A stretch of 64,000 nt of DNA from positions 47,015,885 to 47,079,884 of the forward strand of contig CAIIXF020000001.1 of the NCBI GenBank assembly GCA_903813345.2. Direction: 5' to 3'. The notes under the pieces are model-generated. The model made no database searches, was not told the origin of the DNA, and saw nothing but the letters and a program-made list of their open reading frames with translations. This DNA comes from Owenia fusiformis. Its lineage: Eukaryota; Annelida; Polychaeta; Sabellida; Oweniidae. Positions 11,911-24,300 of this stretch are shown here, piece after piece; the stretch's first letter is position 1; each line of letters starts with the position of its first letter. A program made the position numbers and the translations under genes.

Positions 11911-13107
11911 GAATATAATGATTATATGTATTTTAATATGCAGTATTTTTTATATTGGACTTTAATTTATAAATAAATGCTATTGAGATATCATACATCT
12001 CAGTTTGTTTGTTTATTTGTTTCAGATGGGTTCAGATAGAATGGTAAATTCAGCAAAACAATCGTATGTACTAAAATAGCTGATTTTTGATGTCGTATTT
12101 AATGCAGATTTGACGACAATGGAAAGCTCGACAGTGATATTTTCTGAGTGCTCTGAGTGATTAAATGATTCTGGAAAAGCAAAATATATTGCACTGTAGA
12201 AAGAATGCAGTTCACGGTTAATATATAGTGAAAAGACCAGATTTAGTATGGCAGGTGATTTTTGACAGTCATATCTTTCACCATGAAAATATATGACTGC
12301 TATTTGAAATATACTACACCTTCTGAAGTAGTTTTTGGCAAATAATGTATTAGCATATTAGCAATGTATCAGCTATGGAGCTTATTGTGTTTCAGAGGAT
12401 ACACACTTTGTTTTGTCTGAAATTCTATCTTTAAAGCTATGCTAATATGAACACAGACATCACATTTTTAATAGAACATCAGAAATGTGATGTATCAGTT
12501 ATCGAAAAAGACCCATATATATGTATATAGGTCCATCTGGTATATAGGACATGAGTAACCAAATGCCAAAGGCAAACATGTCATTGCCATATAACAGTAA
12601 TAGGTCATCGCAATTTTTACACATTTTTCGGTTATCAAAGGAAGGAATATACCCGTAATGGCTGAATAAACTTTTCTCAACACACTTAAAGGGTGGTGAG
12701 GTGGTGAAGTAATGTATAGTATTAGCAGGATCGCGTTGCCTCCATATCGTGTCATTGTTTGCAAAACAAATTAATTCTATTGAACACTTCTCTATATCTT
12801 AAGAATAAAGAATGTGTATAGTATAGTCAATATTATTCCTTTTGTTAGAGTTTTTTAAGTGCCAGTAGTAAGTAAATAGACAAGGTACGAGAGATAAGTG
12901 TTTGCAAGGTATCTATGGTATGACATGGCTTGAGTAGACCCAGGCTAAGGAGACAATAAAGAACAAATAGAAAGTAGTCGTCGAATTGATCGAGGTATCC
13001 ACGAAGCAGACACATCAAGTAAGGAATTTGTAGGTTAGTTTTAGAAATCTAATTTAAGAGGCAATGTATATTATATTAACATCATCGTCCATTTGAAGCG
13101 CTTTTAT
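11911..13107. other. intergenic, nothing recognised
   Basis: AT-rich DNA with no convincing exon, RNA gene or repeat. The longest frame (12495-12764 minus) has no recognisable protein character. Confidence 0.5.
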
Positions 13108-13270
13108 GTCACCACCACACGTGGTGACAAATTGTTTTAGTCTCCAACTTTTTGTGGAGTGTGTTTGGCGTCCGGCTGTTAGTGTTCGACATTCAGAGTT
13201 CTACGTCTGTACCAAATGGCAGGTGGTGACATTTGGCATGTTGATGCCTTGTTATGACATGTTTATGATT
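13108..13270. repeat. GTCACCACC/GGTGGTGAC dispersed repeat, copy 1
   Basis: Starts with the palindrome GTCACCACCACACGTGGTGAC and ends with GGTGGTGACATTTGGCATGT followed by TGATGCCTTGTT. The same two ends occur at about 14242, 33283, 39755 and 40770, so this is a dispersed family with a hairpin-forming 5' end. Confidence 0.65.
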
Positions 13271-13769
13271 TCAAAATAGCTAGCATCTTTAAACCTATGT
13301 GACATAAAACGAACAATTGTGATTAAAGGTTCCGTAATGAAACCATCGAAAATTGTATCTTCATATTTTGTGGAGTAGACACACAACAACTTAGAATCGT
13401 TTAGCTAAAATGAGATAAAAAATCTGTTACTGTTATTATACCAATGTCTGGTTAGATTTTTATCTTGGAGGACCAGAATAACGGAGATCAATAGATGCCT
13501 TTGATATTTTCTGGATGCCTCCCTCTGTTGCACTACATAAATAAGTTAAAATAGAAAGAAATGTTTATATAACTATAAGGTCTACAATTGTCGGAAATTA
13601 AATGTTGATAAACGGACTTTAGAATTTCCTAAATCGCAGAGCAATTCTATAGGAAACTCTTTATTAAAGCAACATCGATCATGATTTATTCAAAAGGGTT
13701 CAATTAGTGATTTCTTGTGCAATTGAAACTATATATTGAACTATCAGCTTATGCGTGGTTACGTTTCAG

Positions 13770-13835
13770 GTGCATTTGGGCATCTAAAGCTTACAGCATC
13801 AGACGACTCCTGGGAAGACATACTTGTAGTATCTG
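13770..13835 (+). other. candidate upstream exon of the TRADD-N-like gene
   Basis: A 66-nt stretch bounded by TTACGTTTCAG and GTAAGTAAAA. Read in phase 1 it encodes a short acidic peptide (AFGHLKLTASDDSWEDILVV) and ends in phase 1, so it could splice in frame to the exon at 15741. It would then be an alternative 5' end to the ATG at 15373. No upstream start was located, so it may also be a spurious exon. Confidence 0.3.
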
Positions 13836-14039
13836 GTAAGTAAAAAGTAGTTTCGTTTAATATAAAAATTGTATGGATTCAAGACATGCATACACAAAGA
13901 CTTAAACATTATACCTTGTTGTTGTTGTTTCCCAATAAGGAGTTTTATGTTTAAAGAATATTCGAGTTTTACTGTTTTGATTTAGTTCTCATATTTTGAT
14001 TCACTCTCCTTGCGGCAGTAGCATGCCAAAGGTTAAAGG

Positions 14040-14330
14040 AACACTTATGTTCTAAATTGTTGGATAAAACATATTATCCTACGATTATTGTGTTATCTGT
14101 ACAGTAGCAGCTAGTGTTTTTTTGTGTTTTTTAAATGTCGTTTTTTAAATCATGATTGCTTCGCTCACTCGTTTGCTATTGATATAACTTAAAATGAGCT
14201 GATAGTCTATGTATATCGAAGATCATTTACTGGATTTTTTTTATGTCAGCACCACAAGTGTTGACATATTTGTTTTCTGTATGGCGTTCGGTGGCTGGCG
14301 TCTGTAATAAGTGGCAGGGGCCACACATTG
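14040..14330. repeat. dispersed repeat (copy 2 of the GTCACCACC family)
   Basis: TCCTACGATTATTGTGTTAT near 14077 matches a diverged stretch at about 33157 (TCCAATGATTATTGTGCTAT). A diverged GTCAGCACCACAAGTGTTGA hairpin end follows at about 14246. Confidence 0.5.
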
Positions 14331-15372
14331 CAATGTTTATTACAGTGATTCAGTGATTCGAGGCAGTGGATCGGAATCTATGGGCCATTTACGCATGCAC
14401 TTTTATTTTCGCTTAAAACATTTGTCGATCAATTGTATGAAACCGTTCTTTATTTGCACAGAGATAGAAAATGTCGATCTTTTAGGAAACCAATTAAAAT
14501 ATCAGATCATATTCACGGTGACTATGGGCCGTTAATCGATTGTAGCATTACCAACAAAAGTGAAAAAACGATAGTACATATATATGCTTCTTTTAATGTT
14601 ATTCCCTCTGGTATGAAATGCTTTCCTGTAAACTTCGATTCTGTATACTAAGTACCCTGAATAGAAAAAATATATTGACCACAAAAGATTCAAGACAGGT
14701 CTATCGGAGACTTCACATAGATGCTAAAGTTGGATCATTTTCGATCGACGCTATTTGTGTAACCACATTAGAACCCTTGTTGAGACTCGAGGAGTAGATT
14801 ACCGTGTCGAGTTTGGAAGCCAATTCCAAAACTAACAAAAATACCAATGGATATTGACTCAAATTTAAGCCTTTAAAGGAGTAGTGGTTACACTTCTTTA
14901 GAACAGTTATTCCACAGTGCAAACACTTCAAGAACCTTACATCAACTATTAGGTTAACAGTATCATTGTTGTTCGGTATGGTCCTAACAACGGACACATT
15001 TATACACTCTCATTTAAAGGAGTAGTCTACCCGTGAATGTGTTCGTATATAGTATCTGCGTGGGTATATAAATTGGCGGTGTACTACGTAAATGCAATTC
15101 TTTTATACAATATATTATTTCAATCCTACCGCATGACGATCTTGTTGTTTGGCTCAAATATTACGCGTCAGGGCGTGAGTTAATTGTTCTTGTTTTACAG
15201 TATTAAGAAAGAACATGTTGGGATGGAACATCTCTTTAAGAGAAGTATAATACACATTTGTTACTTTCAGCATCACTTGGACAACATTGTTGGCATTATA
15301 GTTCAAAACTATTAGCTCGAAGAAGATTACCAAAGATCGCTTATTATATTCAACTCACTACCAAAGCTGGAA

Positions 15373-18300
15373 ATGACAGACCAGGAAAAGAAATCCGTTA
15401 GACCTGTCTTTCAAAGGAAAGCTGGTAAGTGTCTTTATGGAATGCAAGCTACCCTCGTGGCTTGCACTACTATCATACTCGTTTATAAGGTATTGCGAGT
15501 TGACCTAATATAATTTTCATGTAAATGAAGATGCTGCTTTGTATCAGTTTTTACTTCAGTTGTTATGGTTTATGGTTCTTATGGTTAAGAGTTTGTGTCA
15601 TGTTGTTACGTTAACAGTGCTGCAGTGCTAATTTCAATAAATGCATAATTTATATCGATTCTGAATACCCGATTTAAAAAATACATTCCAAGTGTATGAT
15701 GTGTATAATATTGATAATTTTCTATTTGTATGTTGTTTAGGTCAGCTGGGGGTGTACATTGACATATATGAGACGACAGCTCTGTCTAAAGATGCCGGGT
15801 CTGCCCACTTCTTCCTAATGACCATGCTGGAAAAACTATACGATGAAATCAAAGACACAGATCTCTCAATTATCAAAGGCGCTTTTGAACGACAGAACTT
15901 ATTAGAGGGAATCATTTTTGAAAAGATGGAAAAGGGTAAATACTACAATGAAAAAGTTTTAAATATTTTTCAACTTTAACTTATTAAATTGATGTTGTAG
16001 CACTGTTTGTAAACCTTTTCGAACGTTTTTGTTATATTTTTATAGGAATTATTTTGATTGTCACATGTGAGAATATTGACGCGTTAACGAACATTTGGGC
16101 TTGTCACAAGAAGAATGAAATCGCCCCTATTCTACAATCTACTTTTATTACTGAATCTCTGAAGAAGAAACTAGATGCCAAGACGCTTACAATAAGAGCA
16201 AAGGTATGTACCATCTGGTTGTACCATGTAACACATCCATATCAAATTCTTGCAAATGGAGCCGGTTGAACCATGTGTTAGTCTGCATAATGTTTGGCTA
16301 CATTAACAAATTCAATTTTGTCATACACTCCCGATCTAAATAGACTTCAACACACTCTCGGGGCTTCAATACGGACATCGACTTGCCAATCTCATAGGGC
16401 GGGGAGTGTACTATGTACCTTTTGCTATCTAGTTTAACTTAATTTAGTAACTATGCTCATATTGTTTTTATTTACTATGAACATATGATGAGGTCATTAG
16501 TCATGGATGAATGCATGCATGTTTCTACAGCGATATTGTTCACTTTCATTAGTGGTATCCAAAATACATACGATGTTCATTTTAATTAAGTCCAGCCTTA
16601 CTTAGTAGTTTTAACAATGTATTTATTATTCTAAACAGATTTATGATGACGAATACAAGTTCTGTTGTGATGAGTTGCTGGCGATGAAGACTTCGAACCT
16701 GACACTTGATCTCAACAATCTTGGTAAGCATCCCTTAAACCTGGTGACAAGTACATGTACATCATTCTGATACTCATAGCATCTCTCTCTGTTGCATCTC
16801 CAGAAGGAAAGAGATGGAGAGGGTGTGGCTTACCACGATGCATGTACATATGTTCAAATCAGTTTACGACAATCTGAACTGAATGTTTTCACAGACCATC
16901 AATATTAGACGAGTAGGGATTTGCCAAAAAGTGCTTATTTAAAGAAATAAAAGGATCGACTGACCCTGTTGGGTTTCTTGGTATTTTTGGAAAGCTTAAC
17001 ATGTCTACTACATATTCCAAATAATGAGAAGTTCTGAAAATGGTCCCATTGCCATGGAAACGGACGCTGATTAAAATACCTACTATTAACAGTATTTAAA
17101 TCTCCAAAAACATGTTTTATTTTATAACTTTTCCATTTCTTATCCGTTTTAAATAATGTTGGTACCAAATGAAAGCATGTTGAGTGCCCTTTCGGATAAA
17201 GTATAATTTATGTAAATTAGCTCATTTGCATATCTTTTGTGACGTCATAATTGCAATTTTTCCTAATATTTTGAGCAAATTTTAAAATCAATGTTATATA
17301 TACCCCCCTTGAATTAAATAAGCGCAGTAAAAGTGTAATATCTTCAGATAATATAAATGTAGGACAGACAGGCTTTATTTTGATATATAGAACATAGCTA
17401 AATCAGTCTAGATGATATAGCCTACATCCTTTTTAATTAGTACATAACTGGAAAATATACAGCTAAACGTAGACCTATTTTATGGTATTTTACAAAATAT
17501 GAGCAGCCTTATTTAAATTATCTGGCCTTGAGATGGAAAACACTGATATTAGAAGGTTACCCCCAGACCCTACTGGGTCTCTAGGTATCTTTAGAAAGCT
17601 AAGCATCTCTACTACATATTCCACATAATGCTAAAATCTGAAAATGGTCCCGTTGCCATGGAAACGGACGCTGATTAAAATACCTGCTATTAACAGTATT
17701 TAAATCACCAATAATATGTTTTATTTTATAACTTTTCCATTTTAAATAATCTTGGTACCAAATGAAAGCATGTTGAATGCCCTTTCAGATAAAGTATAAT
17801 TTATGCAAATAAGCTCATTTGCATATCTTTTGTGACGTCATAATTGCCATTTTTCCTAATATTTTGAGCAAGTTATTAAAATATAATATTATAAATATTG
17901 ACTTGAAATAAATAAGCGCAGTAAACGTGTAATATTTTCATAGAAGATACATATGGGACAGACAGGCTTTATTTTGATATATAGAACATAGTTCAAATAG
18001 TCTAGATGATATGGCCTACATCTTTTTTAATTAGAACATAGCTGGAAAATAAACAGCAAAATGTAGACCTATTTTATGGTATTTTACCAAATATGAGCCA
18101 GCCTAAATAAAATATGTGGGCCTGATATGGAAAACACTGATATTAGCAGGTAGACCCCAGACCCTGATGGTATCTTTTGACAGCTAAGCATCTCGACTAC
18201 ATCTTCTACATAATGAGAAGTTCTGAGAATGGTCCCGTTGCCATGGAAACATACACTAATTAAAATACCTGCTAATAACACTACTGTATTTAAATCACAA

Positions 18301-21300
18301 ATAACCCGCTTTGTATAACTCTTTCATTTCTTATCCGTTTTAAATAATCTTGGTACCGAATGAAAGCATATTGTAGGCCCTATAAGGTAAATCACAATTT
18401 ATGCAAATTAGCTCATTTGCATATCCTTTGTGACGTCATATTTGATATTTTTATACCATTTTTATCAACTTATTATATATGTCATAAATCATCTTCTTTT
18501 AAACAAGTGTAGTAAACCTGTCATATCTCCATATACCGATTTGATGAATGTAACACAACACATCATCATTTTGATAAATAGAGTAGATCTCCACCAGGAT
18601 AGGAAATACAGAATGTACCCTCTTTAAATAGTTCAATTATTCATTCCTGCGTGATATAGACCAAACTATACATATATTTTGTGGTATTTTAGGAAAAGTA
18701 TTAGTTTGCCTCAATCGAAGGCATATCCAAACATCTTTTTCTGGTCTCATTTTTTCATCCCATTGACTTCCATGCTAAAAAAACTTGAAATCTGACCACC
18801 TCCAAATTCGAATAGTGAACACTCATGTTCGAAAAATTAACCTGTCTAATTTGAACACTTTTCACAAAATATCACATATTTTTTTTACACAATTGCTCAA
18901 ATATTTCCAAATTTACACAAATTGGGCAACTCTCTACAGAGCATTTCTTATACCCCCCTGATAAAATATACAGGGGGTACTATAAGGCACCCTCATATCT
19001 CAGACACTAATAAATATATTAACTTGAAATTTTCGGGAGTTAGTTTTAGTATGATACTTCGTGAAGGAAGCACTGAAACCAGCTCCAGTAAAGACCAAAC
19101 GGAGATACTGAACAGACAATATCAATCAGTGTTTACCAAAGAAGACCTGACGAAGATACCAACCATGAATGAGAGTCCCTATGCTAGCATGCCTGTCATA
19201 ACATTCCAGACAGAGGGTATCCTGAAGCTCCTTTTGAATGTCAACCCAAAGAAAGCTTCAGGACCTGATGAAATACCAGCAAGGATACTCAAAGAAGCCG
19301 CTGTGGAAGTTGCTCCTCTTCTCCAGATGATTTTTACGTCATCCTGGTCAGATGGAGTAGTTCCCAAAGACTGGACTCTGGCCAACGTCACAGCCATCTT
19401 CAAGAAGGGTGATCCAACTAGTGCTGCCAACTACAGACCGGTATCTCTAACATCTATACCCTGTAAGATAATGGAGCACATTATCTTCCACCAAATTATG
19501 AACCATCTTGACAAGAACAGCATCCTGAAGCATTACCAACATGGCTTCAGAGGGAAGCACTCCTGTGAATCCCAGCTGGTCCTCACTGTAGAAGATCTTG
19601 TGAGATCACTGGATTTTGGTTGTCAATCTGATGTCCTTTAGCAAGGCTTTTGATACCGTAGCCCACCAACGGTTGCTTGTGAAATTAGAGTATTACGGCA
19701 TCAGGGACAAGACCAAGACCTGGATCACAGAATGGCTAACTAGCAGAACACAGAAGGTAGTTGTAAATGGGGAAATATCTAAACCAGCCAAGGTAACATC
19801 TGGAGTCCCACAAGGCACTGTGCTTGGTCCTTTGATGTTTCTCCTGTACATCAATGACATTGGCGATGGACTCACATCATCTGTGAGACTGTTTGCTGAT
19901 GACTGTGTACTCTACCGAACCATCAAGTCAGCGGCAGATGAAGCTGAACTGCAGAATGACCTCACCAAACTACAACAGTGGGCTGAACGATGGCAGATGG
20001 ACTTCAATGCCAAAAAATGCTACACATTGAGAGTACACAGAAAACGCGAGCCAAGAACTGCCGCATACATCATGAAAGGCCAAGTACTACAGGATGTACC
20101 CCATAACCCCTACCTTGGTGTGGAACTAGAATCCAACATGAAGTGGACCACTCACATCAACAACATAGTGAACAAAGCCAACCGTTCCCTTGGCTTCCTG
20201 AGGCGAAACCTCCACAGCTGCCCACGCAACATCAAAGCCACGGCTTACAATTCTCTGGTCAGGCCCCACTTAGAATACTCTTCTTCAGTTTGGGACCCTT
20301 ACCAGAAGAAGGACAAAGCACGAGTAGAGATGGTTCAGCGTCAGGCAGCAAGGTTTGTAACCAAACAGTACTCTAGGGAGCCAGGAACCATCACCAACAT
20401 TTACAAAGATTTGGAATGGAAACCGCTTGAAAACCGAAGACAAACCAAGAGACTCACCCTATTCCATAAAGCCCTTCATAATGAAATAGCAATACCCATT
20501 CCCCCCTACATCGAGAAATCTAACAGAACTGGCAGAAGAGCCCAACAATTCATCCCTCCCTTTGCCAGAACTGATACCTACAAGAATAGCTTCTTTCCCA
20601 GAACAATAACAGATTGGAACAACCTTCCTTCCACAACCAGGATGATAGAAGACAGTACTGCCTTCCGTGATGCCCTGGTATCTAGTATGCAGGGTTAGCT
20701 CATGACACGAGACCTGTTTTTAGACAGTATTTTAATTGTACATACTGCCATTTTAGATTTTTAGCTTGGATGACTTCCAAAACTAATTGTGTTGCTCTAT
20801 AAAGAGCTTTAATTAGTATAATGATAGATGTAGATGTAGATATAGACATGTGTGACAAAAATCAAGAAAAAATCTTTATCCGTTGCTATAGCAACAGTAA
20901 CAGAACACTATTTGTGACCGTAGAAATGCATTATTTTGCTGATTTTCATAATTTTCTTCATATTCTTGATTCTTAAAGCATCTGAAGTATATACTTATCT
21001 ATTATATACATGATTAGAAGTAAAGATGAAATAATTCATCATATGTTTTATGTAATATACATTTCAGTTGCTATGGTAACATCACTTGATAATCAGGTTT
21101 TTACATTTCACTTTCTTTAAAAAGGTGGTCCAAAATAACACTTCTTGAAAAGGTTATGATCCCAAGGTAAAAGAAAGTGCTGCTTAGAGATAAATAGTCA
21201 CATGAATTTGTTCAAAAAATTATAACTTAATTTTACCCCATCTCGCCAACCACCAAATTTGATAATTTTGGTGAAACTGGCAAAATACATTAATTTACTA

Positions 21301-24300
21301 GGTCACCAGTGGCCCCAAGAAGCTATACAGGGGCCCCGAGTGGCCTCCAGAAGCTAAATGGTGGCTCCCAGGAGCTGTATGGTGGGCCTCAGTAGCCACA
21401 GAAGCTATACAAAGGCCCCCAATGGCCCCAAGAAGCTATAAGGTGGTCCTCAGAAGCTATACAGGGGCCTCTAGTAGCCCCCAGAAGCTATATGTTGGCC
21501 CCCAGAAGCTATACAGGGGCTCCAAATGGCCCCTAGAAGCTATATGGTGACCCTCAGAAGCTATACAGGGGCCCCCAGAAGCTATATAGGGGCTCCAAAT
21601 GGCCCCTAGAAGCTATATGGTGGCCCCCAGAAGCTAAACGGGGACCCCAGAAGCTATACAGGGGCCCCCAGAAACTATACAGGGCCTCCCAGAAACTATA
21701 CAGGGCCTCCAGAAACTATACAGGGACCCAAGAAGCTATATGATGGCCCCCAGAAGCTATACGATGGCCCCCCAGTGGCCCCAGAAGCTATATGTTAGCC
21801 CCCGGAAACTGTACGGTGGTCCCCAATATGGCCTCCAGAAGCTATACAGGGCCCTCCTGAGTAGCCCCCGGAATCTATACAGTGGCCCCTAGTGCTCCCC
21901 TAAAGCTATACAGTGGCCCCGGAAAGCTATATGGTGGCCCTCAGAAGATATACAGAGGGCCCCTAATAGCCCCAGAAGCTATATTGTGGGTCCCAGTAGC
22001 CCCAAGAAGCTTTACAGGGGCCCCTAGTGACCCCAAGAAGCTACATGGTGGGCTAAAGAAGCTATACGATGGCCCCAAGAAGCTATACGTTTGCCCCCAG
22101 AAGCTATACGGTGGCCCCCAGAAGCTATAGGATGGCCTCCAGTAGACCCAGAAGCTATATGGTAGCCCCTAGAAGCTGTACGGTTGCCCCCAATGGCCCC
22201 AAGAAACTATACAGGGGCCCCCAGAAGCTATACGGTGGCCCCCAAAAGCCAGAAGCTAAAACCGAAAACTATATGGTGGCCCCCCACTGTCCCCAAGAAG
22301 CTATACAGGAGCCCCCAGAAGATATACAGGGGCCCCTAGTGGCCCAAAAAACCGATATTGTGGCCCCAGAAGCTATACAGGGGCCCCCAGTGGCCCCCAG
22401 AAGCTACATGCTACATGGTGGGCTAAAGAAGCTATACGATGGCCCCAAGAAGCTATACGTTGGCCCCCAGAAGCTATACGGTGGCCCCCAGAAGCTATAG
22501 GATGGCCTCCAGTAGACCCAGAAGCTATATGGTAGCCCCTAGAAGCTGTACGGTTGCCCCCATTGGCCCCAGGAAACTATACAGGGGCCCCCAGAAGCTA
22601 TACGGTGGCCCCCAAAGGCCAGAAGCTAAAACCGAAAACTATATGGTGGCCCCCCACTGTCCCCAAGAAGCTATACAGGAGCCCCCAGAAGCTATACAGG
22701 GGCCCCTAGTGGCCCAAAAAACCTATATTGTGGCCCCAGAAGCTATACAGGGGCCCCCAGTGGCCCCCAGAAGCTTCATGGTGGGCTAAAGAAGCTATAC
22801 GATGGCCCCAAGAAGCTATACGTTGGCCCCCAGAAGCTATACGGTGGCCCCCAGAAGCTATAGGATGGCCTCCAGTAGACCCAGAAGCTATATGGTAGCC
22901 CCTAGAAGCTGTACGGTTGCCCCCAATGGCCCCAGGAAACTATACAGGGGCCCCCAGAAGCTATACGGTGGCCCCCAAAAGCCAGAAGCTAAAACCGAAA
23001 ACTATATGGTGGCCCCCACTGTCCCCAAGAAGCTATACAGGAGCCCCCAGAAGCTATACAGGGGCCCCTAGTGGCCCAAAAAACCTATATTGTGGCCCCA
23101 GAAGCTATACAGGGCCCCCCAGTGGCCCCCAGTGGCCCCCAGAAGCTATAAGAGGGTCCCCAGTGGCCCCCAGAATTAAGCCCAAATTTTCACTGACAAA
23201 AATATTCACTGTGTTGTCAATCTGAAATGTTTCATGGCCATTAAATTTCACTGTTAGAGAAAATATCCAATTGAATTCAATGTTACATCAAATATTCACA
23301 AGCCTTTAAATTTAAAAGCTACACGATGGCCCCCAGAAGTAATACAGGGCCCCCCAGTAGTCTGATTGCTCAGATGAGGAAAGCCAATGCTTATAAAATG
23401 TAGACATTATGCCAAAATCTAGACTATGCCAACCCCTCTATTGTATGATTACATTAGTTTTCATTATGATGGATGTTCTAAATATTAAACTTACATACAG
23501 AATTGTACTTCTGCAAGATGACCACCAAAGAAGTCTGATTGCTCAGATGAAGAAAGCCAATGCTAATAAAATTTAGACACTATGCCAAAATCTAGACTAT
23601 GTCAACCTCTCCATTGTAAGATTACATTAGATTTCATGCTGATACATGTACTGAATATAAAATTGTACTTACACATGATAACCACCATAGTCTAATTGCC
23701 CAGATGAGGGAAACGAATGCTTAAAATATTTAGACATTATTCCAATGTCTCGAATATGCAAACCTCTCTATTGTATGATTAAATTAGATTTCATGATGAT
23801 ATATGTACTAAATATAAAACCTCCATATAAAATTATACTTGTACATGGTAGCCATCATAGTCTGATTGCTAAGATGATACATTAGATTTCATGGGGATAC
23901 ATATACTAAATATAAAACTGATGGCATATAATATTGTACTTGTACATGATAACCACCAAAGTCGTATTGCTCAGATGAGGAAAACTAATGGTTATAATGT
24001 TAAGACATCATGCCAAAAGTCTAGACTATATGCCAACCTCATTACTGTATGAATTCATTAGATTTCATTTAATATACATGTATATACTACATATAAAATA
24101 TGCAGTGTCCTATATACTAGTGTAATACTATATGCTAGTTTAAGAATCAAGAATATGAAGAAATGTTGCATGTTGCAAAATAATGCATCTCTACAGTAAC
24201 AAATAGTGTTCTGTTACTGTTGCTATAGCAATGGATTAGGATTTTTTCTTGATTTTTTTTCATACATGTCAAGCATCATAGTAAAACTAATTCCTGAAAA

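Noticed and set aside
15271-15424. Longer N-terminus of the TRADD-N-like gene from the acceptor at 15270
   Set aside because: The phase-1 frame from that acceptor hits TAG before the donor; the exon is better read as 5' UTR plus the ATG at 15373.
21300-23180. CRISPR-like regular short repeats
   Set aside because: Eukaryotic context, no unique spacers of constant length, degenerate units with higher-order structure.
21882-23225. Overlapping open frames of 80-140 codons with APRSYT repeats
   Set aside because: They are periodic translations of a 21-bp satellite; several frames are open at once and none has splice or start context.
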